Of a stretch of DNA of 64,000 bases, positions 49,201 through 58,204 are shown piece after piece. This DNA comes from Ciona intestinalis (lineage: Eukaryota > Chordata > Ascidiacea > Phlebobranchia > Cionidae): NCBI RefSeq assembly GCF_000224145.3, contig NC_020177.2, positions 4,685,713 through 4,749,712 on the forward strand, read 5' to 3'. The number at the start of each line of letters is the position of its first letter. Position 1 is the stretch's first letter. Position numbers and translations under genes: made by a program. The notes under the pieces were generated by a model. It was given only the letters and a program-made list of their open reading frames with translations, was not told the origin of the DNA and made no database searches.

Positions 49201-52200
49201 CTCTCTTATTACTGAACAATGCTCCATGTTGGGCCCTGACTTTGAACAACTGGTATAACACCTCCCAGTAATTCCGCGTTTAATTTAATTTCCAATTGCA
49301 ACAGCAAAGAAATAAGTTAAAAATATTTGAAATACTTAAAGAAAATGATAATTTAATTGATTTCTGCCGTGTTTTTAATGTAATTGTTTTTATTGCGATA
49401 ATTTTGGTTTGCTTAATTCAGGAAAAACAACTTAAAGAGCTTGGCGTCATGTACTGCAAACAAGTGCCAGGATTTTTTGAATCTGAGGTGTGATTTAATT
49501 ATTTCAAGTTTGCAGCTCTATATTTAAGATTCTAAATTTCAACCTCATTTTTTGGACTCAATTAAGTCTATTTATAGTCATGAGCTCAAATGTCCAGGTT
49601 AAAGTCATAAAAACGTTTAAAACTGTATAATATAACTCCATTTTAGGCCTGTGCTTCTCAACCTGATAATGTCTAAATAAAATGTTGTGTTTCAATTTAT
49701 AACTCTTTAAAAATGTAAAACGGCAAAATTTACTTAAAATTGAGATTATAATTAATTTACAATGCTTAACAAATTATTGCAGTGTGATTCTGTTGTGGCC
49801 AAAGCAATTGATAATTATCTACACCTGATATCAGTTACAGTACGTATTTTTACAATTATTTAATTTACAAGTATTCCCAATAACTTTGTGGTAATTGTGT
49901 GAATTTTTTTATGAGAAAAATTGTATTTTTTTTTAATTTCATTTCAAAAAATTATTGAAAATTTTTTGAAAAATTTCTGGTGTGGCAATTTTTCTCAATC
50001 AAATATTTTTTTGCCCCTTACTTTTGGCCGTGCAACAACTTGCATGTATCTCCACCCACAGTGCAGTGAATTCACCAAGGAATATCTTCCACAACTGTGG
50101 GACATGATAAGCTACAATGTAAGATTTTGACTGCTTACCCCGTAAAAACAGCTTCTTATATTTTCCAATTTTTTGCATTTTTATTTTTAAAACAGCTGAA
50201 ATTTTCATTGCTTTTTATATTTTGGTTCAAACATTTTTTGCTTCAAATATATTTTGGTTCAAAACATTTTTTTATATTAAATACGTTATTTATACTTTCT
50301 GTTGCTTTCCACGCAGCAGTCTACTTACGTTAGTAATGGTTTTTTAAACTTTTTGATCCACTCAAACAAAACCATTTTTTGTCTCACTCTAAATAGCTAA
50401 AAAGAATAAAGTTTTTAAACAACTGAATTGAGCTCAAAGAACTCCTTTAAAAAAACTTGCAGTTTAATTTCATGCTTTCCTAATTTAATATCAAGACATT
50501 GATAAAATTATGCCCTTGTAAAAACTCCACCCCGAAAACACACATGTTTAGACTAGTAGATATTTACTTTTAACAAACTTTGCAGCAGTTTTAGCTCCAT
50601 GCTTCTTTAATTTAAACTTCAAGGTCATGCTAAAATATTGTCCTGTAAAAAAGTTCTAATGTATTGTTCTAGTAAAAAAAGTTCTAATGTATTGTTCTTG
50701 TAAAAAGTTCCAATGTATTGTTCTTGTAAAAAGAATGTTGTTCTTGTATTAACTCCCTGATATAAACACAGGATAAAATATTGTCCTGTAAAAATGTCCT
50801 TGTTAAAAAAATGCTAAAATTTTGTAATATGTCCCTAATACACACAGGATGCAGGGTTGATCTGCAGTACCCTGTACATGTGTGAGGAAGCCGATAAACC
50901 AGCCGTACAACCTGTAAGTGTGGCAAAGCAAGCTCCAGTAGGTGCAGGGGTAAGTTACTCAATTTGTTACTTAATTAAAATGAAAATTAAATGCGAAAAA
51001 CAATCAACAAAATATATTAACTATTTAAAATTCCATCTTTTTATCTAAGGATCCTATATCATGTGCAGTATGCAAGCTAGTTGTTCATGAACTCGATCAA
51101 ATGCTTGAAGGGAACAAGACAGAGGTAACTAGTGCAGTAGTTATTTTGTCATATTAAAACAACACTCTATATATGTGATGTGTTTTGTAATGTTTTATTT
51201 CATTCTGCTTGTTTAAAAACCAAACTGTCCTTTTTCTTAGCCACGAAAAGTTGGATAGTTAATGTTACTTAAGCATTACTATGAATTTTTAACAATTGGC
51301 TTTTTTCCTGTTAATATACAAACTCTTGGCTTAGGTAGCCTATGTCTATTAAATATACATATATACCATTAAACTGTTGATACACTCATAGAATAAACTT
51401 TGCAAGCAGCTTTTATTATAACGTTTCATCGGCATTAATTATTCGGTAGAATAATTTGAAACTATAATGCTAAAGTTATATACTGTAAAAGTTTAATTGC
51501 CTATTTCAACATAATTTTTCTCAAAGTAATTTTGTTTTTTCTACCCAAAACAACAGGCAGCAGTGGTGGCTGCACTTGAGAAAGTCTGCAGTTTGATGTC
51601 GGGCGACATAAGGCAAGAATGTCAGAATTTCGTTGATCATTACGGCAGGACACTCGTTGATCTCATTATAAATGAAGTTGAATCCGGTGCCATCTGCTCC
51701 ATGCTTCTACTCTGTTCTCCACAAGCAAACTATAACAAGGTGCCTATTCTAAATTGATTTTTGTATTAGGCTACACCGCTACAAGATCTATCTTTAGAAC
51801 TTAAAAACTGCAGTTACAATCACAGTTCTCAAACAGACTTTATTGATTAATGTGTTGAGTGCAATATCAGTGTAGAAGAACCACTCTCACAGAGTATTAT
51901 TATATATCCTTGTCCTATTACATACCCGTGTCATAAAGTCCTAAATGATCCCATACCAAATAAATCGCGCATAAGTAAATATGCATTGTAGTTAAACAAT
52001 CATCAAATGAGCCAAATCTGACTTCATTAACCATTAATTTCCAACCCTTCAGTAGATAAAGCAGCCATTTTAATTGTGGAAAATATATATTTATGGTTTG
52101 TATTTTTCAGGTATCTGGTTCACCAACATGCGAGGTGTGCACATTGATTGCAACGGCATTGGATCAGTTGCTTACAAGCAACAGCACTGAGGTGAGAGTA

Positions 52201-55200
52201 TTCAACACTAGTAATTCATATCTGCATATCTGCAACAAATCGTACAAATGTAGAGTGTAAACACTGTCTTTATAAATGTAATGCTGTTTAATATGGTATG
52301 CAAAAAAATGTAATAAAATACAATTTAGCTGTATTACTTTAAAAAGGAGTAAAACCTAATAAACTATTAAAATATTTAAGAACATTAAATAAAAATTTAA
52401 AAAAACATTTAGAAAAAAAAATAGTAAAATCACGAAAACCTGATAAACTATTAATATATTTAAAAACATTAAAGAAAAATTAAAAAAAGCATTTAGCAAA
52501 AAAGCATTGCTTTCTGTTTTAAGTCTGTATAAACAATGACATAAATTAAAGCATTATTTAAAAACCACACAACATTTATTATTTCTACAGTTTATTTTTT
52601 GTAACCTAAAAAGTGATTTAAAACTTCCAGCAAGAAATTATCGCGGCAGTTGAGAAAGTTTGTAGCATCTTACCTGCTACATACAAGACAGAATGTGACT
52701 CACTTATTGATCAGTACGGGGTTGTTATCATACAGTTACTTGCACAAGAATTAGACCCATCGAAAATTTGTGCTGAGCTCGGTCTGTGTGTTTCATACAA
52801 GGTAAGAATAATGGAGGTAAGTATAGTACTGTGGGGGAAGATGGGACACCTTTATAGTATTCCAGTATCTTCGTGATTTAAACAAATAACATTGGTCTAC
52901 GAGAGTCATGATGATACAGTTTTATAGTTCTTTATATGTTTACTACCAAATAGGAAGAGAAAATAGAAATTAAAAGTGTCAAAACTTCCCCCACCCTACT
53001 ATAATTTGGTTAAGTTTTAATCTGAAGCAGAACTGGTGAAGTGCCCTCATTGTAACCCAAGGATACCAAGTTCAAGGCTTGGTGCCGCTACCATTGTGTG
53101 TGTATGTCCTTGGACAAGACACTTAACAGCTATTGCTCCAACCCAGTGCCCAGTGGTCACTATCAAACTGTTTAAGTTATCTGCCATATGGAAAAAAGTC
53201 ACCCACAAATTGATAGCAGGCACAAGGTGTTTTCAACAGAACACCTGTGTTATAACTGTCATTGCCCTGCTATGCTCTAAAATTGACACAATAATTCATC
53301 GTTCTAATATATGGTTTTAACAGTCACAAGTGTCCGATTCAACAACATGCGAATTATGTGAACTGGTTGCCGGGGAATTGGACAGCTTGTTAACGGAAAA
53401 CAGCACCGAGGTAAAAATAATACAAAACTTTTGTAACCCACTAGTTTTCAAAGTAGTTTGGTACATTCATAGATATATATATATATTAGTGTATCCTCTG
53501 AAAATTGAACTATTGTTGTTTTTAGTGGTTTTAAATTGAATTTAAATGGACTGTGAATTCCATTGTATTTTGACAATTTAAACCGAGACGTATAATAAAC
53601 AAGACAGTTGTGGGCTTGTGGCTGTTTTGTTTTCATCAAAACTGACCGGAAAATCCATATTTAATTTACCCAAATATACTTTTTTCTAAAAAGTCGGAAA
53701 TCATTGCCGCGGTTGAAAAGGTTTGCACCATCTTACCGAGCAACTTACAAACTGAATGCAAAACACTCATCGATCAATATGGGAAAGAGATTATTAACTT
53801 GCTTGCACAGCAGATTAAACCAGCCCAACTTTGTGCAACACTCAAACTGTGTACTTCATATGCTGTAAGTTTTATTTATTATATTCTTTAAGCAAGGTAT
53901 GCAAAGTGTTGGAATTTTCTGCACTAAGGCTGTTTTAATAAATAAACAAATGCCTAGAGAGTTAGAGACTTTTGTTTTTAGAGTATTGCATGGTTTGAAT
54001 GCTTTTAATGTAACTTATACTAGAATAAAACACATGACTTTTAGTAGGGCATAGTTTTAAATAAGGTTAGATTTTAGAATGTTGTATAACTGCGCACCAT
54101 TCATGTAAAAGTTAAGGTCATGGATTTCGTCTGCCAAACTGTATGAGTCTTGGCTGTATATAAATGGCCGCTTCATTATAGCTAAAAAGAACACTTTTCA
54201 ATGATTTTAAGTTACCTATTGCAATTTAATATCACTAACACTGTTTCGTGTTTACACAACAGTATTAAATACAGAACCATATTTTCCACAGGTGTCTAGT
54301 TCAACAACATGCGAAGTATGTGAATTAGTTGCCAGTGAGTTGGACAAACTACTGACAGATAAAAGCACCGAGGTAAACTTTCTTTTATTAAACGTTAGTT
54401 TGTTAAATTTGTATTTTAAGGTCCATATTGATCTTTTTTCATCCAATTGTTGTAATTATTAAATAGTAGTATACGTATATGCCAGGGGACTTGCGATTTA
54501 AGTCAGTATTGGCCCATTACCCAAATAAAGCTAAAATAATTGCATATTCATTAACTCTTTTTGTAATGAAGGTATAATATGTGCCTATTTATAAGAGCTT
54601 TGATCTCTTGTTATTCATTAAAAACCTATTTATCCACTTTGTTGACAGACGGAGATCGTTGATGCGGTGGAAAACATCTGTAAAGTTCTCCCAGCTAATC
54701 TACAAACTGAATGCAAAGACCTAATTGATCAGTACGGAACAGATTTAATCAACCTTCTTGCTCAAGAAATCAAACCGTCAGAGTTATGTGCGGCTATTAA
54801 GCTTTGTTCGTCATACAAGGTGAATTTGAAATAATCTTTAACTTTATATAAAAAAGTGGTATTTATCAAAAAGTGTGTCCTAATACCATCACAATGCTTC
54901 ACGAAGCTGGTGTTTTTTTCTATATGGGCCTATTTTACATTATGCCAAGGATACTGCTTAGCCAGATTTTTGTTAACTAGCTTTCATATTACCAGAACAC
55001 ACAGATTAAAGTCAGATCTGATGTGACATGCGAATTATGTACAGCGGTCATGACACAAGTTGACAAACTGCTCTCAGAGAACGCAACACAGGTATGTGGG
55101 TGTTATGTTGGGTGGTTTACCACAATGCTATGCCCAGGGTCTTGATATTTTGACTCATCAAGGTTTATTGTTCAAAAAGTAGCTTCTCATTTCAATTCAT

Positions 55201-57358
55201 GATTATGTGCGCAATAAATTAATTTTACTTTCAACTTAATGTTATATTGTTAAACACAAGTATTTTTTGCATCACTGAAGTCCATGATTGCTATTTTTTT
55301 ATTACCCTAGTCCATGCTAATAGAATAATGGGGAAATGAGGAACAATCCATGGTTCAGTAAGGTTAAACTACTGCCCTATTAAAAGTTGTTGGTCACACA
55401 GACAGAGATTGTAGCAGCCCTTGACAAAGTTTGTATGATAATCCCTGGTGACTTGAAACAACAATGTGTTGGATTCATCAATGATAACGGGCCAATGATC
55501 ATTCAACTATTGTTGGAAGAAATTGCACCAAGTGCCGTCTGCTCATCACTCAAGCTCTGTTCTAATTCTGTGAGTAATCTTAAACTTACAAGATTTTTGT
55601 ATTTTTAAAGTGCCTTTTAATCTAATACAAATTTCAATTAAAATATAGATAAATCTCCAAAAACCCACTTTAAGAATGCAAATATTTAAAATGGAATATT
55701 GACAATTCAATAATCCATGCGACAAACTAAAAACTTAACGTTTTTACTTAAAATCTCATGAATTTAACTTATCTCAAAATTGTTAAAGTTTTTATTGAAA
55801 AATAGCCATCATACAATAGTTCGAATCATCTTTTTGGCTGGCTAGCTTTAAAACTCTTATCTCACTACCAGAACAAGGTGATGTTCAAATCATCCGAGTT
55901 ATGCGACGTATGCAAAGCAGCCATTGGCTTCCTTGACCAAGAGGTTGGGGCAAACTCAACCAAAGCTGAAGTAGAAGCTGCACTTGATAACTTGTGCGTC
56001 AAACTACCTGCTTCTCTAAAGGAAACTGTAAGTTGGAATTTAGTAAATGTGATGTGAGTCCTGTGCAGTGGTTGGGCGCTTGCATTGTAACCAAGGGGTA
56101 CAGAGTTCAATGCTTGACGCCGACACTAATAGGTGTGTAGTGTGAGTAAAGACATGTAACAGCAACTGTTCTTACCCAGTGGTCTCGTATGGGATGTCTA
56201 AATATAGTCAATGATATTGAAAAACAAGGTTGTTTGGGTAGTTGGCCAACTTTGGCCTAAATCATGAGTCCTCTGACAAGAATCCACACAGAATAAAACT
56301 GTTATGTGAATCTGGTCATGATTCAGATCTCAACTTATTGGGCAATTTTCGTCTCCTCAAAATAGAATGCACCAAGTGCTACTAAATTTACTTTATTTCC
56401 ACTAACAAAAACAAAGTTCAAACCCTCAACAGTCAACACACAAAGTTAAATATTAACAATTGTCATATTTCAAGTGTGATGACCTAGTGAAACAATACAC
56501 ACCAGAAATACTTGACATGATTGAAAACATTGCTGATCCTGATTACATTTGCATCGTAAGTATAAGAATACTTTTGTGTAAGGTTTTCTACTATAGTATA
56601 AACATATGCCAGTTTTAAATGGTCTTTATTTTGTTCTAAAAATTGGTTGTTTTAGGCTAAAAAATCTATTTTACTGTAATTTTTTTATTTTTTAAAAGTG
56701 GTAAACCTAAAACTACTGAATTTAAGTGTATAGCAGACCCATCATTAGATTTGATATCAATGTTTATTCTCAGCACCTTAAACTGTGTACTGCACAAAAC
56801 CATATGTTGGGTGCAAACCCCTGCACTTTTGGACCAAGTTATTGGTGTAAGAATCAGCAAACAGCTACAGAATGTAATGTAAGTACATTTGGCTTGTATA
56901 GTTAATATGGTGGAAATATATTGTAGTAATTTCAGGGTTACATATTCCCTTTTTTTTGCCTGTTCAAAATCTATTACTGATAGTATGTTAGGTGGCAAAT
57001 TTTTCTTCACCAATTGCCCAATTACACAGTAGTTCAGCAACATTGAGAATTGAAACCAATGTCACAGTTTTATGTTCATATGCGTCAAATGTTATTATTA
57101 TCCTTCAATTTAGTGTGTGCAGGTTGTTCTACGACTTATCTAGAACGATAATTTCGTTTCGCGGAAGTCGTGTGGGTAACTGCAAATTCTTGAGCTAAAC
57201 GAAACATTGTCACCCATAGAGTTTAGTTTAACTTTTATAATAACTTTACAACCTATAAGTGTTATAATGTTATGACTTTTGAATTACTGTTGCATTTAAA
57301 CTGACATGTGTTTATTTTACAGGCTGTCAGTCACTGCGAAAAGCATGTTTGGGAATAA
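37233..57358 (+). CDS. Prosaposin-like polyprotein: 2 SapA + 11 SapB modules
   Basis: A signal peptide (MKSPLCIVILSLVAYE) is followed by SapA (residues 27-50, CTWGPSYWC...AVDHC), eleven SapB modules, and a C-terminal SapA (CTFGPSYWC...AVSHC); about 1234 residues. Exons: 37233-37281, 37520-37650, 38319-38459, 39247-39303, 39954-40070, 41417-41503, 41905-41985, 42149-42211, (42408-42452 doubtful), 42594-42653, 42895-42951, 43470-43523, 44173-44256, 44656-44715, 44818-44883, 44963-45019, 45784-45840, 46372-46467, 46749-46844, 47237-47299, 47931-47987, 48029-48085, 48555-48611, 48991-49077, 49190-49252, 49422-49487, 49783-49839, 50062-50118, 50848-50913 (or -50949), 51050-51124, 51557-51739, 52111-52191, 52631-52801, 53324-53410, 53694-53864, 54292-54372, 54649-54819, 54996-55091, 55402-55569, 55872-56027, 56475-56555, 56774-56878, 57323-57358. 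After exon 1 all junctions are phase 0. Modules 1 and 6-11 are ordinary six-Cys saposins, most with the usual N-x-S/T site; modules 2-5 are longer. Human prosaposin has four SapB between two SapA. Likely role: lysosomal or secreted lipid-binding peptides released by cleavage between modules. One gene is assumed because both SapA ends and all phases fit. Confidence 0.88.
39703..39882. mobile_element. GTAGGG MITE-like element
   Basis: Left end AGGAGAATGGGGAAGATAGG and right end CATCTTCCCCCACCCTACTA, in the prosaposin-like gene just before exon 39954-40070. Confidence 0.8.
40396..41057. repeat. Duplicated gap flanks (probable assembly artefact)
   Basis: Bases 40396-40700 recur after the gap as 40751-41057. 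I find only two differences, single-base insertions ('cagacac' versus 'caggacac'; 'ccattatcc' versus 'ccatttatcc'), which exactly explain 305 versus 307 bases. The left copy stops at the gap, and the right copy begins at it. Confidence 0.85.
40701..40750. other. Assembly gap (50 N)
   Basis: Exactly 50 N, which suggests a placeholder rather than a measured size. Confidence 0.98.
41905..43523 (+). other. Extended SapB module 2 (exons 41905 to 43523)
   Basis: Exon order is a (YCADC, 41905-41985), b (GECDALG, 42149-42211), an uncertain exon (42408-42452), c (CMQKAEEAI, 42594-42653), c' (CKTAVDKYLP, 42895-42951), d (TICNTIKMC, 43470-43523). Compared with an ordinary SapB (C-xx-C, C, C, C-x5-C), exon c or c' is an extra helix-sized unit starting with Cys exactly at the exon border. 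Confidence 0.75.
42408..42452 (+). other. Doubtful 45-nt saposin exon in module 2
   Basis: A TTTTAACAG acceptor and a GTGTGC donor frame 15 codons in phase 0 (ITNKG...FCAQCM). It sits where modules 3 and 5 carry their 66-nt extra exon and shares the hydrophobic-aromatic-Cys pattern, but it is shorter, has two Cys and a weak donor. It could be a decayed copy or not an exon. Confidence 0.3.
43882..44076. mobile_element. GTAGGG MITE-like element, near consensus
   Basis: AGTAGGGTGGGGGAAAGATG to ATCTTCCCCCAACCCACTAT, with full body, in an intron of the prosaposin-like gene. Confidence 0.88.
45459..45648. repeat. Direct and inverted repeat cluster
   Basis: A roughly 75-bp unit starting CTCTGTAATGCAATCAGTCA occurs at 45459 and again at 45573 (offset 114). 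Between them lies ATGACTGATTGCATTAC, the exact 17-base complement of GTAATGCAATCAGTCAT inside each unit. It lies in the intron between two exons of SapB module 3. Confidence 0.85.
45929..46097. mobile_element. Decayed GTAGGG MITE-like element
   Basis: Ends ATAGGTTGTTGGGGCATA and TTATCTTACCCTAC are degraded, but the body TAAAACCGTATCCTCGCGAC is well kept. Confidence 0.65.
46556..46677. mobile_element. Decayed partial GTAGGG MITE-like element
   Basis: The right half is recognisable: CACGTTCAGGAAACATGGGA, then ATTCCATCTTGCCCCTCGAT and ACTATA. The left half is not identifiable. Confidence 0.5.
46749..48611 (+). other. Extended SapB module 4 with seven cysteines
   Basis: Five exons: a 46749-46844 (YCTDC), b 47237-47299 (EQCSQFDP), c 47931-47987 (CKLQVPNAV), c' 48029-48085 (CTKAVDQVIP), d 48555-48611 (TICSTIMMC). 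The b' exon of modules 3 and 5 is not found in the 47300-47930 intron, leaving an odd cysteine. The c-c' intron is only 41 nt. Confidence 0.78.
47580..47806. repeat. Tandem pair of about 95-bp intronic repeats
   Basis: Two copies 130 bp apart share 'ggggtga', 'ttgttaaaatacagttacac', 'catagttgtc', 'aacctctttgattaatgtg' and 'tactttggct'. A weaker third copy lies near 51805-51870. Confidence 0.75.
50455..50765. repeat. Short tandem repeats in module 5 intron
   Basis: Units of about 30 bp built on 'aaaagttctaatgtattgtt' and 'cttgtaaaaa' repeat three to four times at 50640-50760. They are preceded by two diverged units of about 120 bp sharing 'gcttt/gcttc...taattta' and 'cctgtaaaa'. Confidence 0.65.
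50914..50949 (+). other. Possible alternative donor extension (12 codons)
   Basis: Two consensus GTAAGT donors follow the Cys-end exon of module 5, at 50914 and 50950. Both leave phase 0, so the linker before module 6 can gain VSVAKQAPVGAG without a frameshift. Confidence 0.5.
52825..53001. mobile_element. GTAGGG MITE-like element
   Basis: AGTACTGTGGGGGAAGATGG to AACTTCCCCCACCCTACTAT, with body, directly followed by a SINE copy. Confidence 0.82.
53030..53283 (+). repeat. SINE-like dispersed repeat, best preserved copy
   Basis: It carries an A-box-like 'tggtgaagtgcc', a B-box-like 'agttcaaggcttgg', then 'ggacaagacacttaacagct', 'ctccaacccagtg' and the tail 'acaaggtgttttcaacagaa'. It ends about 40 bp before SapB exon 53324-53410. 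Confidence 0.7.
56063..56266 (+). repeat. SINE-like dispersed repeat
   Basis: 'gtggttgggcgcttgcattg', 'gtacagagttcaatgcttga' and 'acccagtggtctcgtatggg' follow the same order as in the other copies. It lies in the intron following SapB exon 55872-56027. Confidence 0.6.
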
Positions 57359-57359
57359 A
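57354..57359 (+). terminator. Polyadenylation-like hexamer overlapping the stop codon
   Basis: AATAAA spans the prosaposin-like stop codon (TAA at 57356-57358). If used, the 3' UTR would be only about 15-25 nt. Confidence 0.35.
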
Positions 57360-58204
57360 TCCTTCAGTTTATTTAAATCCATATATCCATGTATAAATAT
57401 ATTATTGTGGCAATAGTTTGTTCATTTAATGCTCTTTAATTTGTTATTGCTGGAACACAATAACTGTTTTTTTTGGTAGATATCAATTTTAGTTAAAATT
57501 AAATTTGTAAACAAAAAGTGTATTAACAGAGTAAATAGGAGCGTAGCTTTTAAAGTATAAACATGTTCTGGTATTTAATGTTTCTAATTTTTTTTAAATT
57601 GCAAAGAATTGTGTGAAAGCGGTGTATTTATAATTAGCAGACTGGTACGCCGCATTTTTCTGTGATTTCATTTCCATTTTTCAATTGATTTTCGCGGTTT
57701 AAACTGCAGCCTAGCTTTAACTATAAGCGCTTACAGTGTGATTATTCAATAGACTTGTACAGTGTGAACTCTGTGTGGTTTTACTAGGAAAGGGCTTTTT
57801 TAGGTATAGTAAGACAGGACTCAATTGTATAACGTTGAGGAATGTGAATGTAGCTACTGTAGTGTCCCTCAGGCTTAACATAGGAATACATAGGCATAAA
57901 TGAGACATTAAACTTCAAACTAAATTTGGACAAACTTTGTTATACAATCTGTGCACAAATCACAATCAACCAATAAACTTTTTGTAGTTTCGAACTGCTG
58001 GTGTCGCATAAGGTGTATTTATTTTTTCTATTTGATAAATACCAAAAGAACCGAAGAGCTGGAGTTTGGAAAAATGAAAACGACTTCTGTGATTTATGAA
58101 TTTTTTCGCGGATTTATCAAGGGGATCCACCGAAGCGCGGAAGATTTAAAATTTCTACATTTTTTCGCGAAAGTTCGAGACAGATGTGTGTAGAAGTGTA
58201 GGAA
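57359..58204. other. Intergenic region and promoter of the KNSTRN-like gene
   Basis: No gene is seen. A CCAAT box lies near 57969, and TTTTCGCGG-type sites are at about 57689 and 58103, with a palindrome at 58163 (listed separately). The distance of 0.85 kb argues against operonic transcription with the saposin gene. Confidence 0.4.
58103..58172 (+). promoter_or_regulatory. E2F-like sites upstream of the KNSTRN-like gene
   Basis: TTTTTCGCGG ending at 58111 and the perfect 10-bp palindrome TTTCGCGAAA at 58163-58172 lie 33-102 bp before the ATG. They fit the E2F core (TTTSSCGC family), as expected for a mitotic gene. Function is inferred only. Confidence 0.4.

Larger units (their letters stand above)
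48991..50949 (+). other. Extended SapB module 5 with eight cysteines
   Basis: Six exons: a 48991-49077 (LCTDC...NNKSVI), b 49190-49252 (EQCSMLGPDFEQL), b' 49422-49487 (ELGVMYCKQVPGFFESE), c 49783-49839 (CDSVVAKAIDNYL), c' 50062-50118 (CSEFTKEYLPQLW), d 50848-50913 (LICSTLYMC). Exon sizes match module 3: b' 66 nt, c 57 nt, c' 57 nt. Confidence 0.8.

Noticed and set aside
56666..57043. 125-codon minus-strand ORF
   Set aside because: Antisense to the SapA-containing exon 56774-56878 and its flanking introns; no motif of its own.
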